Shown: positions 41,638 to 51,174, numbered from the stretch's first letter. The stretch is 64,000 nucleotides of DNA from Clostridia bacterium (GCA_017461945.1 JAFTSB010000052.1:1-64000), one strand, 5' to 3'. The notes: generated from the sequence alone by a model not told the origin. A program made the numbers and translations.

Positions 41638-42423
41638 CTCGGCAGGCTCAAAGCAGTAAATGGTGGGGGTATGCTGGGCATCCACACAAACGGCCAACAG
41701 CTCGCCGTTTACAATGCTCAGATCCTCCGGCTCATAGGGGCCAATATCAAAATGGATCATGCCACGGTAAGTGCCCTGCCAGTCATAAACGGTGATCACG
41801 TTTTGAAAATCCGGCAGATCCTTGTGCTTGCCATCCCACATAATGAAATAGACCAGCTCGTCGTCGGCACATACGCCCTGCTTGGTGTAACGATCGGTCA
41901 AGGGTGTGGCGCGGTGGGTGACATCCTCTGTGGGATTGAAATCGGCATCCAGAAAGCGGAACTCCCGCGTGCCCGAAAGTCCCACCACGTATCCATCGCG
42001 CTTGGCATTGTATTCAATAGAATAAATAGAGAAGGGGATCTCTTGCGTGCCCACGATCTCTAAGGTGTCGGGGTCTACAAAGGTCAATCGCCGGGGGTGC
42101 GGAGCGTTGTTGCACACGATTAGAAGATGCTTGCCGGGGTGATAGGTCATGTCGTTGGCGTGATCCAGCATAAGGGCCTTGCTATAAGCCACGGTTTTTC
42201 CCAACTGCAGATCTACCTTGGCAATGCAGGCATAATCCTTGGTGCGGTCGTCCAACTCGTAATGCATCAGCACTTGATAATAATAGCGCTCGCCATCCGA
42301 GCAACCGCCCTGAAAGCCCCGATAGACGGGATCGGGATAGTGGATCACGTGGCGAGTCGTGTGGGTGCTTTTCAGCACAGTATTGGCTTTCAGTTGGTCC
42401 AGGACCCATTGACAGTTTTGCAT
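41629..42423 (-). CDS. Uncharacterised protein, probable beta-propeller
   Basis: A 264-residue soluble protein without signal peptide. It shows repeating strand-rich blocks with GFQGGCSDGERYYYQ, ANDMTYHPGKHLLIVCNN, EYNAKRDGYVVGLSG and PEDLSIVNGELLAVCVD, spaced about 45-50 residues, which suggests propeller blades. No catalytic motif is recognised. AAGGAG six bases before the ATG at 42423 fixes the start. It stands alone between the repeat-rich interval and the divergent T-box operon. Confidence 0.7.
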   Translation of the reverse strand: MQNCQWVLDQLKANTVLKSTHTTRHVIHYPDPVYRGFQGGCSDGERYYYQVLMHYELDDRTKDYACIAKVDLQLGKTVAYSKALMLDHANDMTYHPGKHLLIVCNNAPHPRRLTFVDPDTLEIVGTQEIPFSIYSIEYNAKRDGYVVGLSGTREFRFLDADFNPTEDVTHRATPLTDRYTKQGVCADDELVYFIMWDGKHKDLPDFQNVITVYDWQGTYRGMIHFDIGPYEPEDLSIVNGELLAVCVDAQHTPTIYCFEPAEAL

Positions 42424-42548
42424 AGTGAGCTCCTTTTTATGAGATACTGTATTTATTCTATTATACAGCGACAAAAAAGTCAAGATTTGAAAAAACATTC
42501 AAAAATGTATTTTTATCATATTTTATTGAATAAAAATTCAAAAACCTA

Positions 42549-42577
42549 TTGACAAGCCTGGCGAAAAGTGGTATGAT
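42549..42577 (+). promoter_or_regulatory. Promoter of the T-box-controlled transporter operon
   Basis: TTGACA, 17 bases, TATGAT. Confidence 0.85.
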
Positions 42578-42589
42578 AGTCACATCCTT

Positions 42590-42863
42590 TTAAAAAAGCG
42601 TTAGAGCAAAAAGCAGTAAGGGTGGTGACCGCGCGCAGAGAGTTGCCGGTTGGTGTAAGGCAACGGTCAGTAGCTCCCCCGAAATTCCTTTTGCAAGCTG
42701 TGTGCTGAAGCGGGGCTTAGCAGGTAGGCGCAACGGTAGCAACCGTTATCTTGCAAGGCAGTGATAGCTGTCGATAAGGTCGCGTTCCGCAAGGGCGTGA
42801 TAAAGCAGAGTGGTAACACGGCACGGCCGTCCCTGCATCCGTTTTTTGGATGCGGGCTTTTTT
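42590..42863 (+). ncRNA. T-box leader, probable phenylalanine specificity
   Basis: A tRNA-sensing leader. Stem I has base pairing GCAAAA (42605) with TTTTGC (42689), the AGAGAGTTGCC...GGCAACGG upper arm, and a specifier region GAAATTCC at 42681-42688; TTC (42685-42687, Phe) is the best codon. The antiterminator holds the TGGT bulge (42811-42814), flanked by GCAG/CTGC pairing. It is followed by terminator CCTGCATCC / GGATGCGGG with T6. TGGT pairs with ACCA, so the tRNA must have A73, which fits tRNA-Phe and excludes the usual G73 of tRNA-Trp. Confidence 0.88.
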
Positions 42864-42921
42864 GTTTATAATGGCCTTTTGGCGTTATAATAAATTTATT
42901 CCGGAATGGAGGAAAAACATC

Positions 42922-43881
42922 ATGAAAAAATTAACCGCACTTGTATTGGCGCTCCTTTTGGTGGCCGCTATGCCTCTGGCATTGGCCTCTTGCTCGGATG
43001 ACAGCAAATATACCGTCGGCATTGCTCAGTGGGCGCCCCACTCCGCATTGGACGCCGCCACCAAGGGCTTTAAGGATGCTTTGGTTGAGGAGCTGGGCGA
43101 GGATCAGGTGACCTTCCTGGATCAGAACGCCCAGGGCGATGCCCCCACCTGCACCACGATTATCAATGACTTTACCACCAAAAATGTGGATCTGATCTTT
43201 GCCAATGCCACTCCCGCCCTGCAAACGGCTGCTGCGGCTACCACCACTATCCCGATTCTGGGCACCTCCGTGACCGAATACGGCATTGCGCTCAACAAGA
43301 CCTTGACTGACGGTGTCGTGGGCGGTAACATCTCCGGCACCTCTGACCTTGCTCCCTTGGATAAGCAGGCCGATATGCTGGCCGAGCTGTTCCCGTCTGC
43401 AAATTATCCCACCGTTGCGTTGCTTTACTGCTCTGCAGAGCCCAACTCCAAGTACCAGGTCGACACCATCAAGCCCCTGCTTGAGGCAAAGGGCTACACT
43501 TGCGAGCTGGTTTCCTTTACCGACACCACTGACCTGCAGGCACAGGCTACCCTGGCCGCCACCAAGAGCGTGATCTACGTGCCCACCGATAACACCGTGG
43601 CCAACAATACCACCGCTGTGCTGGGCGCCATTGGCAACACGCCCTTGGTAGCCGGTGAGGAGGGCATCTGCAAGGGCTGTGGCGTGGCAACGCTGTCCAT
43701 TGATTATTACGAGCTGGGTCAGATCACCGGTCGGATGGCCGCCAAGATCCTGAAGGGTGAGGCGAAGATCGCCGAAATGAAGATCGAATACGCCGCTGCC
43801 CAAACCAAGAAGTATATGGCCTCCAGAGCCTCCGTCTTGAACCTGACTGTGCCCACCGATTACGTGGCCATTGCTGAGTAA
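42922..43881 (+). CDS. TrpX-like ABC substrate-binding lipoprotein
   Basis: A 319-residue binding protein. Signal peptide with lipobox LALASC; Cys follows. The mature part (YTVGIAQWAPHSALDAATKGF, TIINDFTTKNVDLIFANATPAL, VYVPTDNTVANN) belongs to the ABC_sub_bind family, which includes the predicted tryptophan binder TrpX. First gene of a three-gene importer under the T-box, so it likely binds an aromatic amino acid; the leader argues for phenylalanine. GGAGGA eight bases before the ATG at 42922. Confidence 0.9.
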   Translation: MKKLTALVLALLLVAAMPLALASCSDDSKYTVGIAQWAPHSALDAATKGFKDALVEELGEDQVTFLDQNAQGDAPTCTTIINDFTTKNVDLIFANATPALQTAAAATTTIPILGTSVTEYGIALNKTLTDGVVGGNISGTSDLAPLDKQADMLAELFPSANYPTVALLYCSAEPNSKYQVDTIKPLLEAKGYTCELVSFTDTTDLQAQATLAATKSVIYVPTDNTVANNTTAVLGAIGNTPLVAGEEGICKGCGVATLSIDYYELGQITGRMAAKILKGEAKIAEMKIEYAAAQTKKYMASRASVLNLTVPTDYVAIAE

Positions 43882-43882
43882 T

Positions 43883-44797
43883 ATGACGTTTCTTAACTGG
43901 TTGGGCGCTTTGCCCGGTGCTGCCGCCCTTGGTATGATTTGGGGCGTGATGGCCATAGGCGTTTATATTACCTATAAAATCCTGGATATTGCCGATCTGA
44001 CGGTAGACGGCTCTATCTGCACGGGTGCGGCGGTCTGCGCCGTTCTGGTGACCGCGGGTGCTAACATTTGGGTGGCCATGCTGGTGGCACTCTTGGCCGG
44101 CGTTTTGTGCGGTCTGGTTACGGGATTTTTCCATACGTTTATGGGAATTCCGGCCATTCTCGCAGGAATTCTGACACAACTCATTCTGTGGTCGGTCAAT
44201 CTGAAGATCATGGGCAAATCCAACATCGGTCTTTTGCCCCAGTCCTATTCTCCCATCATCACCAATATGCGTGAGGATCGCGTGCAGACCATTCTGACCC
44301 TGATCATCATTATCGCCTGCGTGACTGCTGTACTGTATTGGTTTTTCGGCACCGAAATGGGCGCATCCCTGCGCGCCACGGGCTGCAACATCCATATGAG
44401 CCGTGCGCAGGGCATCAATACCGATCTTAACAAGATCATCGGTCTCGCTCTTTCCAATGGCATCGTGGCCTTTTCGGGCGCGTTGCTGGCGCAATTCAAT
44501 GGCAATTCCGATATCAATATGGGGCGTGGTGCCATTGTGGTGGGCTTGGCCGCTGTTATCATCGGTGAGGCCGTGACTGCCCGCTTTGCCAAGAATTTTG
44601 CCGTCCGATTGCTGGGCGTTGTTCTTGGCGGCGTGATCTATTATTTTGTCTATCAGACCGTGGTATTCCTTGGGTTGGATACCGACCTTCTCAAGATGCT
44701 GTCTGCCATTGTAGTGGCCGTTTTCCTGGCCGTTCCTTACTGGAAGAAAACCTATTTTTCCGGTGCCGGTAAAAAGGAGGAAAAGAACAATGCTTGA
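43883..44797 (+). CDS. TrpY-like ABC permease
   Basis: A 304-residue permease of the branched-chain/LivH-like type with about eight to nine helices: GMIWGVMAIGVYITYKILDIADLTVDGS at the N-terminus and the coupling segment RATGCNIHMSRAQGINTD in the middle. It starts one base after the stop of the binding-protein gene with no clear ribosome site of its own, so translation is probably coupled. It overlaps the ATPase start by eight bases. Confidence 0.9.
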   Translation: MTFLNWLGALPGAAALGMIWGVMAIGVYITYKILDIADLTVDGSICTGAAVCAVLVTAGANIWVAMLVALLAGVLCGLVTGFFHTFMGIPAILAGILTQLILWSVNLKIMGKSNIGLLPQSYSPIITNMREDRVQTILTLIIIIACVTAVLYWFFGTEMGASLRATGCNIHMSRAQGINTDLNKIIGLALSNGIVAFSGALLAQFNGNSDINMGRGAIVVGLAAVIIGEAVTARFAKNFAVRLLGVVLGGVIYYFVYQTVVFLGLDTDLLKMLSAIVVAVFLAVPYWKKTYFSGAGKKEEKNNA

Positions 44798-45587
44798 GTT
44801 GAAAAACATCACAAAGACCTTTTTCCCGGGTACGGTCAACGAAAAGGTGGCCTTAAAGGGCATTGACCTGGTATTGGAGGACGGCGATTTTGTGACCATC
44901 ATCGGCGGCAACGGTGCGGGGAAATCCACGATGCTCAACGCCATTTCCGGTGTTTGGAAGCCCGATTGCGGTCAAGTGATCATTGATGGGGAGGATGTGA
45001 CTGCTCTCCCCGAATATAAGCGCGCCAAATACCTTGGCCGCGTGTTCCAGGACCCTATGATGGGCACTGCCAGAGATATGGAGATCGAGGAAAATCTGGC
45101 CCTGGCACGCCGCCGCGGCAAGCGCCGCGGACTGAAGTGGCGCATCACCAAGGCAGAACGCGAGGAATACCGTCGGACCTTGGCCGATCTGGATCTGGGG
45201 CTGGAGGATCGCATGACCCACAAGGTGGGGCTATTGTCGGGCGGTCAGCGACAGGCTGTGACGCTGTTGATGGCCACCATCAACACTCCCAAGGTGTTGC
45301 TGCTGGACGAGCACACCGCCGCGCTGGACCCCAAGACCGCCGCCAAGGTGCTGGAATTGACCGATAGGATCGTGGAGCGGGATCATCTGACCACGCTGAT
45401 GATCACTCACAATATGAAGGATGCCATTGCCCACGGCAATCGTTTGATCATGATGCACGAAGGACGCATTATCATTGACGTGAGGGGCGAGGAAAAGAAA
45501 AAGCTGACGGTAGAGGATCTGTTGGCCATGTTTGCCAAGGCCAGCGGCAGCGAATTCACCAGCGACCGCGCTATGCTATCCAATTAA
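44790..45587 (+). CDS. TrpZ-like ABC ATP-binding protein
   Basis: A 265-residue ATPase with Walker A GGNGAGKST, signature LSGGQRQAVTLL and Walker B VLLLDEHTAALD; the His in place of the usual Pro in the Walker B tail is common in this subfamily. AAGGAGG precedes the ATG at 44790. Last gene of the T-box operon, followed by a strong terminator. It powers amino-acid uptake with the two preceding proteins. Confidence 0.93.
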   Translation: MLELKNITKTFFPGTVNEKVALKGIDLVLEDGDFVTIIGGNGAGKSTMLNAISGVWKPDCGQVIIDGEDVTALPEYKRAKYLGRVFQDPMMGTARDMEIEENLALARRRGKRRGLKWRITKAEREEYRRTLADLDLGLEDRMTHKVGLLSGGQRQAVTLLMATINTPKVLLLDEHTAALDPKTAAKVLELTDRIVERDHLTTLMITHNMKDAIAHGNRLIMMHEGRIIIDVRGEEKKKLTVEDLLAMFAKASGSEFTSDRAMLSN

Positions 45588-45589
45588 CA

Positions 45590-45625
45590 AAAAACCCGAA
45601 AACGGTATACCGTTTTCGGGTTTTT
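45590..45625. terminator. Bidirectional terminator
   Basis: AAAACCCGAAAACGG-TATA-CCGTTTTCGGGTTTT with A and T flanks on both strands, behind the transporter operon and facing GH127. Confidence 0.93.
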
Positions 45626-45629
45626 ATTG

Positions 45630-45778
45630 TAGCTTTCGCAGAAATAAACCATCCACTGAGGCGGGAATGCTTTAGCATAGGCTTTCCCGTAAGAGAGCTC
45701 TCGCGATGGCGGGCGACTACGCCGCCACCTCACCCAAAGAGCGGGGCGATGTTGGACGCTTCAAGTGGTGGTTATAAT
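45630..45778. repeat. Diverged copy of the MITE-like element
   Basis: Shares AATAAACCA(C/T)CCACT, GGAATGCTTTAGC-TAGGCTTTCCC-type hairpins, GAGAGCTC(T/C)CGCG and the end CAAGTGGTGGTTAT with 21566-21821. It runs into the GH127 stop codon. Confidence 0.5.
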
Positions 45779-48108
45779 GATTCCTCCTCGCTAATGTTTA
45801 CAAAATCAAACAGATTGCGGGGGACCACCGAGAGGCGATCGCTAAAGAAAAGAGGCATTTGCTCTCTGACACGGTCATATTCCAGCCACCGTCCGTCGGG
45901 GTCGCTGATGGCATAGCAGTTGTGCCCTTGCCAATGCAATGTGAGTGGCGTTCCTTTTTTGGAAAGGCACAGGTGTCCGCTGTGATCCACCGCGAAATAT
46001 TTGCCGCTTCCCACCAGCTGCAGGTGGCAGACATCCTCCTTGCAATCGGTGATCTTTACCACCAATGCCCCGTCGGGGGCAGGGGAATAAAAGCGGTTTT
46101 CCTCCTCGCGGTAGGTGAGGTGCATTTTGGTGGCGGCATCGCCCCCGGGGGAGGGGAGCTGGCCGGCGGCCATATAGCAGGAGCCCACCATTTCGAAGGG
46201 CTTTTGTGGGTCAAAGGGGGCGTAGTTCTTGGTGTGCATCCACGCACTCATCAGCGAACGGTTGTCCCACGTGCGGCCGGCGGAGGCATAGTCCATGACC
46301 TCCAGATAGGAGCCGTCCTTTTGCCTCACGTGGAATACAGCCATGCAATCGGGGTGATCCGGGTTATGCACCTGCAGCACCTCAACGGCATAGCCGTCGT
46401 GGTCCTCAGCAATGTCCACGGGCAGGTGCAGATCGTCCAGGAGACGAGCATCTCTGGCCAGTACAAGGGGGCCGCGCTGCAGCGCCACGTGATATGGGGA
46501 GTTTTCATCGGGCAGGCCACTTTCGGCAGGGTGTATCACCTGCGTGCGCATATCCAAGAAAAGCTCCACCGTATCGCCGCATTTCCAAACGCGATGCAGC
46601 TCTACGTACTTGCCGGGTGTCACGTCCACCATCTGGGCATTAACGGCCAGCGTGGTCTGCTTGCTCCACAGCGGGATGCGCAAAGCCAACGTAAAGGGGG
46701 TTTGCGATGTGGTATCCAACGTCAGAGTAACGGCACCCTCCAAGGGATATGCGGTTTTGATGGCGATCTCCAGGGGAGAGCCGTCGGGGGTGTGGGTAGC
46801 AGCCACACCGGGCATATACAGATTCACGGCCACGCCGTCCTCGCGTAGCAGCATCGAAGCGGTGGGGATCAGCGCCGTGCCGGCAGAGCCGATGCAGGCG
46901 CAGCAGCCATAGCTGGAGCCGTCGGAAAGCACCTTGCGCCCACCGGTATAGCGGCCGCGTGTGCCCATGACCAAGGGGCTGTAGCTATCAAAGGGGAACC
47001 CATTGTTGTTGGGGGATTTATCAAAATTGACTGCGCCCAGCATTGCATTGTAAGCCGCGCGCTCGATCTCGTCGGCATAGCGGCTGTCGCCCGACAGGCA
47101 AAGCAGCTGCAGACAGAATTTCATCCACGTAACGGTGACGCAGGTCTCCTGCATCTGACCGGTATAAACAGTGGTCAGCTGGCGCTTGGCGGCGTTGTCA
47201 AACAGCTCGTGCCAGCAACCGCAGGAGCCGATGATGCTGACCTCGTTCTCATAGACCGCTTGACCGAAATTCAGCGCAGCGGTGCGCCATTTTTCAATAC
47301 CCGTTACGCGATAATACTCCACCAATCCCTCAAAGCAGGACATGATCTCATAGGCCTTGATCACCTGCCAGCGGGAGGGGATATCCTTGTTTTCATAGGC
47401 GGCCTCAAACAGATTCTGATGCTCAGCTGCGCCGCGTTCTACGATATAGGTGGCAAAGTCTAGATACTGTTGCCGGCCCGTCAGATCGTAAAGGCGAACG
47501 ATAGGCTCCAGCACCGAGGAGGAGTTGACCCCCTGCCAATGGGTGGTCGTGGTGGTAATGTCTCGCTTGCCCTGACCAAGATGGGCCAGGATATAGTCGG
47601 CCTCGCCACAGATCACGGGCAGAATGCGGTTGCGCAGATCCGTGTCGGTGCAGATCTCCAGAAAATATTCCAAACCCAGCATCACGTATTTGCGGCACCA
47701 CATATCCCAGCCATCAAATTCTGCCTCTCGGTCATAGGCCGAAATGCGGCCGTCTGCCTCGGGGGAACGCAGCATATCCTCTACGGTTTCGGTCAGAACA
47801 CGATATAACTCGGGGTTTTGGGTGTATTGATAGGTGAGAACAGCACCGCGCATCATTTTGCCCCAATACTCGCCGCGCCAACCCTTGTCGGCGGTGTCGG
47901 GCTTGGGGAGCTCGGTAAACACGCGGACAAACTTTGCCCACAACGCGCTGTCCAACAATTGACAGTCCTCAATAAAGCGGATGGCCACGTCGGCGCGTCC
48001 GCGATAATCAAAGCTGCCGGCAGAGAAGGGAAAGAGACGGTCGGTTTCCTTTCTGGGGGCCAGCATAGGGTTGGCCTCCAGCAGGGCTTGGATCGCTTTA
48101 TTACTCAT
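45772..48108 (-). CDS. GH127 beta-L-arabinofuranosidase-like enzyme
   Basis: A 778-residue protein of the DUF1680/GH127 family: an (alpha/alpha)6 barrel followed by beta-sandwich domains. The zinc and catalytic set typical of the cysteine glycosidase HypBA1 is visible: Glu and Cys in MQETCVTVTW and the vicinal cysteines in SSYGCCACIGSAG, one of which is the nucleophile. No signal peptide, so it acts inside the cell on imported arabino-oligosaccharides. GGAG precedes the ATG. It lies 39 bases behind recR and could be read through from the dnaX operon. C-terminal domain resembles a ricin-type or sandwich module; not assigned. Confidence 0.9.
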   Translation of the reverse strand: MSNKAIQALLEANPMLAPRKETDRLFPFSAGSFDYRGRADVAIRFIEDCQLLDSALWAKFVRVFTELPKPDTADKGWRGEYWGKMMRGAVLTYQYTQNPELYRVLTETVEDMLRSPEADGRISAYDREAEFDGWDMWCRKYVMLGLEYFLEICTDTDLRNRILPVICGEADYILAHLGQGKRDITTTTTHWQGVNSSSVLEPIVRLYDLTGRQQYLDFATYIVERGAAEHQNLFEAAYENKDIPSRWQVIKAYEIMSCFEGLVEYYRVTGIEKWRTAALNFGQAVYENEVSIIGSCGCWHELFDNAAKRQLTTVYTGQMQETCVTVTWMKFCLQLLCLSGDSRYADEIERAAYNAMLGAVNFDKSPNNNGFPFDSYSPLVMGTRGRYTGGRKVLSDGSSYGCCACIGSAGTALIPTASMLLREDGVAVNLYMPGVAATHTPDGSPLEIAIKTAYPLEGAVTLTLDTTSQTPFTLALRIPLWSKQTTLAVNAQMVDVTPGKYVELHRVWKCGDTVELFLDMRTQVIHPAESGLPDENSPYHVALQRGPLVLARDARLLDDLHLPVDIAEDHDGYAVEVLQVHNPDHPDCMAVFHVRQKDGSYLEVMDYASAGRTWDNRSLMSAWMHTKNYAPFDPQKPFEMVGSCYMAAGQLPSPGGDAATKMHLTYREEENRFYSPAPDGALVVKITDCKEDVCHLQLVGSGKYFAVDHSGHLCLSKKGTPLTLHWQGHNCYAISDPDGRWLEYDRVREQMPLFFSDRLSVVPRNLFDFVNISEEESL

Positions 48109-48147
48109 ACATACTCCGTATTGTGCCCCGTTTTCGGGGGTATTTGC

Positions 48148-48747
48148 TCAATCAAAATCCCGTCTGCCCTCCAGAGCGCGGGAAAGGGTGATCTCGTCGG
48201 CATATTCCAGCTCTCCACCAAAGGGGATGCCGTGTGCCAGACGTGTCACCTTAACGCCAAGGGGCTGTAGCAGCCGCGCAATGTACATAGCGGTGGCCTC
48301 GCCCTCGGTGGTGGCACCGGTGGCCACGATCACCTCGCGCACGCTGTCATCCTCCAGGCGCAGCAGCAGCTCACGCAGGGCCAGTGCATCGGGGGTCACG
48401 CCACTCATCGGGGAGATCAGACCGTGCAGAACGTGGTAAACGCCCCGAAAGGAGCGTACCTTTTCAAAGGCCATTACCGCACGGGCGTCCTCCACAACAC
48501 AGATCACCGATTTGTCGCGACCGGCATCGGCGCAAATGGGGCAAAGCTCCCGGTCGGTCAGGTTCTGACACACGGGGCAACGGTGGATCTTGGCCTTGGC
48601 ATCCCGAATGGCACCGGTAAAGGCCTCGATCTCCTCGGGACTGTATTTCAGCACAGAAAAAGCAAGGCGTTGTGCTGTTTTTCGTCCAATACCCGGCAAT
48701 CTGGCAAATTGCTCGGTCAAAATATCCAGTGCTTCGATTCCCGACAT
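48148..48747 (-). CDS. recR: Recombination mediator RecR
   Basis: A 199-residue DNA repair protein: N-terminal helix-hairpin-helix (LPGIGRKTAQRLAF), the Cys4 zinc finger CPVCQNLTDRELCPIC (about 57-72) and a Toprim domain with VVEDARAVMAFE. It starts one base after the ybaB stop without an evident ribosome site, so it is translationally coupled. Part of the conserved SRP RNA-dnaX-ybaB-recR block. Confidence 0.97.
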   Translation of the reverse strand: MSGIEALDILTEQFARLPGIGRKTAQRLAFSVLKYSPEEIEAFTGAIRDAKAKIHRCPVCQNLTDRELCPICADAGRDKSVICVVEDARAVMAFEKVRSFRGVYHVLHGLISPMSGVTPDALALRELLLRLEDDSVREVIVATGATTEGEATAMYIARLLQPLGVKVTRLAHGIPFGGELEYADEITLSRALEGRRDFD

Positions 48748-48748
48748 A

Positions 48749-49108
48749 TCAGAACAGACCGGGCATACCGCCCATGCCGGGGAGGTTCATAGCACCGGTG
48801 ATCTTTTCCATTTCGGCAGCAGAGGTTTCCTCCACCTTTTTGATGGCCTCGTTTACGCCGGCAATGAGAATATCAGAAAGGGTCTCGATATCGTCGGGAT
48901 CCACGATCTCGGGGGCGATATCCAGGGCGAGGATCTGCTTTTTGCCGTTCATCTTGATGGTCACGGCGCCGCCGCCGGCAGAGACCTCATATTCGCGGGC
49001 CTCCAGCTCGGCCTGCTTTTCGGCCATGTCCTCCTGCATTTTCTGTGCCTGCTGAAGCATGGCGTTGATGTTCTGTCCGCCTGCGTTCTTGGGATAGTTG
49101 GCTCTCAT
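48749..49108 (-). CDS. ybaB: YbaB/EbfC-family nucleoid-associated protein
   Basis: A 119-residue DNA-binding protein: an N-terminal helix rich in Gln/Lys/Glu (MLQQAQKMQEDMAEKQAELE), a central beta-sheet with AGGGAVTIKMNGKKQIL, and a methionine/glycine-rich end (LPGMGGMPGLF). It binds DNA as a dimer. AAGGAG nine bases upstream of the ATG. Stands between dnaX and recR as in most Firmicutes. Confidence 0.95.
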   Translation of the reverse strand: MRANYPKNAGGQNINAMLQQAQKMQEDMAEKQAELEAREYEVSAGGGAVTIKMNGKKQILALDIAPEIVDPDDIETLSDILIAGVNEAIKKVEETSAAEMEKITGAMNLPGMGGMPGLF

Positions 49109-49138
49109 AATGTATATCTCCTTCTATTTGAATCTGTA

Positions 49139-50833
49139 TTATGGCTCGCCTGCTGCCTCCAGCAGGTCATCCAGTACTGTATCTCTCGCGGCCGCGGCCT
49201 TGTTGGGCACCTCCAGCAAAAGATCGTTCGGGGCAGGTGTTTTCTTGATCTCGGGGGCGATAGAGCGGCAGATCAATGCTCTGGCACCGGCTTCGTCCAC
49301 CATCATTTGGGCAAAGGAGCTGACCAGCTGCAGCACCACACGTCCGTGGTCATCCAAAAAGGCCTTGGCACCCTCCAAAAAGGAGGCCAGCATGGCGTTT
49401 TCGCGGCGCACACGCTCCACGCAGTTCATAAAGCCCCGGATGCGGTGCAATACGCGACCGCCAGCGGGAGGGGGTGGCGTAGGCGTGGGTGTCGCTGTGG
49501 GCGCTGCAGGCGTGGGGGCCTTGGGCGGTACAGGGGGAGCGAGCTCCTCGGGGGGAGGCTCTGGCAGAGGGATCTCCTCCATAACAGGGGCAGGCGCGGC
49601 CGTGGGGGCAGGCGCCGCTGTAGGAGTGGGTGTCACGGTGGGGGCAGGTGCAATGGGGGGTGCAACGGGGGGTGCAACGGGAACCCCTGCGGCGATCGCA
49701 TCCTCCAAGCGCTCCAAGCGGGCCAACAGCCCCTCGCTGGAGGTATCCAGCGCCGGGTCGCACATACGGACCAGTGTCAGCTCTGCAACCATCCGCTTAA
49801 CGGCGTTGGCGCGGCCCATAGCAAACAGTGCCTCCTCCAGGAGGTGGCAATGGGCCAGTAATGTTCCTTTTTTAAACAGTCCTGCCAGTTGGGTTAGTCG
49901 TGCGGTTTCCGCATCGGTCAGATCCAGATAACGGGTGGCATCCTCAGTGGTCTTGACCACCAAAAGGTCGCGGTAGACCGAGATCAGATCCTGCCAGAAC
50001 ACGGTCAGATCACGGGAGGAGGCCACGGCCTCGCTTACCGTGTGAAAGATGGTGTCATAATCGGCCTTGGCAATGGCCTGTACAATGTTCAGCATTTCCT
50101 CGCGGCCGCCCGAGCCCATCATTTCGTCTACCACCGAAACGTCAATGCGGCGGCGCGCGCCTCCGCAAAGCTCCAGCAGGCTGATGGCATCGCGCATACC
50201 GCCCTGTGCCATACGCGCAATGCGTTCGGCGGCGGCAGCATCCAACTCCATTCCTTCCTGCTCGGCAATATAGGAGATGCGGCCTGCCAGCACGGGCAGG
50301 GCAATGCGGCGGAAGTCAAAGCGCTGGCAACGGGAGATGATGGTGGCGGGGAGCTTGTGCAGCTCGGTCGTGGCCAGGATAAAGATGACGTGGGCGGGGG
50401 GCTCCTCCAGGGTCTTGAGCAGCGCGTTGAAGGCGCTTTGGGAGAGCATATGGACCTCGTCCACGATATAGACACGATAGCGCAGAGCAGAGGGGGTATA
50501 GACCACCTCGTCGCGGATATCGCGGATGTTTTCAACACCGTTGTTGGAGGCGGCGTCCATTTCCAGCACGTCGGTGGCGGCGCCGTTGTCAATGGATAGG
50601 CAGGCGGCACATTTGCAACAGGGGCTGCCATTCACGGGGGATTCGCAGTTGACGGCCTTGGCCAATATTTTGGCGCAGGTAGTCTTGCCCGTGCCGCGAG
50701 AGCCGCAGAACAAATAGGCGTGAGAGAGGGCACTGTTCATCACCTCATAGCGCAGCACCGAGGTGATATGCTCCTGACCGCACACATCGTCAAACTGCTG
50801 GGGTCTCCATTTTCGGTAAAGTGCCTGATGCAT
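49139..50833 (-). CDS. dnaX: DNA polymerase III subunit gamma/tau
   Basis: Clamp-loader ATPase, 564 residues. AAA+ domain with Walker A GSRGTGKTT (about 44-52), a zinc-binding cluster (CESPVNGSPCCKCAAC) and DEVHMLS, followed by the family lid and collar domains. A long Pro/Ala/Thr-rich linker (about 375-460) joins the tau-specific C-terminal domain. The linker is a low-complexity repeat of VAPP/TPTP units. The ATG at 50833 with AAGGAG upstream is chosen; an earlier frame extends into the SRP RNA. No obvious slippage site was checked for gamma. Confidence 0.96.
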   Translation of the reverse strand: MHQALYRKWRPQQFDDVCGQEHITSVLRYEVMNSALSHAYLFCGSRGTGKTTCAKILAKAVNCESPVNGSPCCKCAACLSIDNGAATDVLEMDAASNNGVENIRDIRDEVVYTPSALRYRVYIVDEVHMLSQSAFNALLKTLEEPPAHVIFILATTELHKLPATIISRCQRFDFRRIALPVLAGRISYIAEQEGMELDAAAAERIARMAQGGMRDAISLLELCGGARRRIDVSVVDEMMGSGGREEMLNIVQAIAKADYDTIFHTVSEAVASSRDLTVFWQDLISVYRDLLVVKTTEDATRYLDLTDAETARLTQLAGLFKKGTLLAHCHLLEEALFAMGRANAVKRMVAELTLVRMCDPALDTSSEGLLARLERLEDAIAAGVPVAPPVAPPIAPAPTVTPTPTAAPAPTAAPAPVMEEIPLPEPPPEELAPPVPPKAPTPAAPTATPTPTPPPPAGGRVLHRIRGFMNCVERVRRENAMLASFLEGAKAFLDDHGRVVLQLVSSFAQMMVDEAGARALICRSIAPEIKKTPAPNDLLLEVPNKAAAARDTVLDDLLEAAGEP

Positions 50834-50861
50834 TTGATACCCACTCCTTTCAATAAGCAAA

Positions 50862-51168
50862 AAAAGAAGCTGCAAAATAAGACCATACACCTTCCAATCG
50901 AACGTCACCTTTGCGCGGAATTCGTACCTTTCGCTCAGAGCAGGCACCCTCGCGGCACATCAGATGGGCCGCTTAATGCTGCTTGGTTCCCCACCTGACA
51001 TGGTTCACGGCGTCTGATTGCGCAAGACCCACTCGTCAACACGAAAGAGCGCGCTCCGGACCGCATCGCTTCGGTCCTCAAGGATGGGATCCACCCCTGC
51101 TATAGCGGATTTCAGGTGCAGGGCTCCGCTACTTCCCCGGCTGGTATGGCCTTATTTCACAGCTTACC
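50862..51168 (-). ncRNA. ffs: Large signal recognition particle RNA
   Basis: Minus strand transcript of about 300 nt. The ends pair (GCTGTGAAATAAGGCCATACC with GGTGTATGGTCTTATTTTGC) as helices 2-5. The conserved domain IV is present at 50978-50999: GTCAGGT-GG-GGAA-CC-AAGCAGC with the GGAA tetraloop. The extra 5' part fits an Alu domain, so this is the long Firmicutes form. It ends in a T-run and sits directly before dnaX. Confidence 0.92.
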
Positions 51169-51174
51169 TAAAGT

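Noticed and set aside
48590..49861. Plus-strand 423-codon frame opposite ybaB/dnaX
   Set aside because: Gly/Arg-rich shadow of the dnaX Pro/Ala linker; the minus-strand genes are certain.
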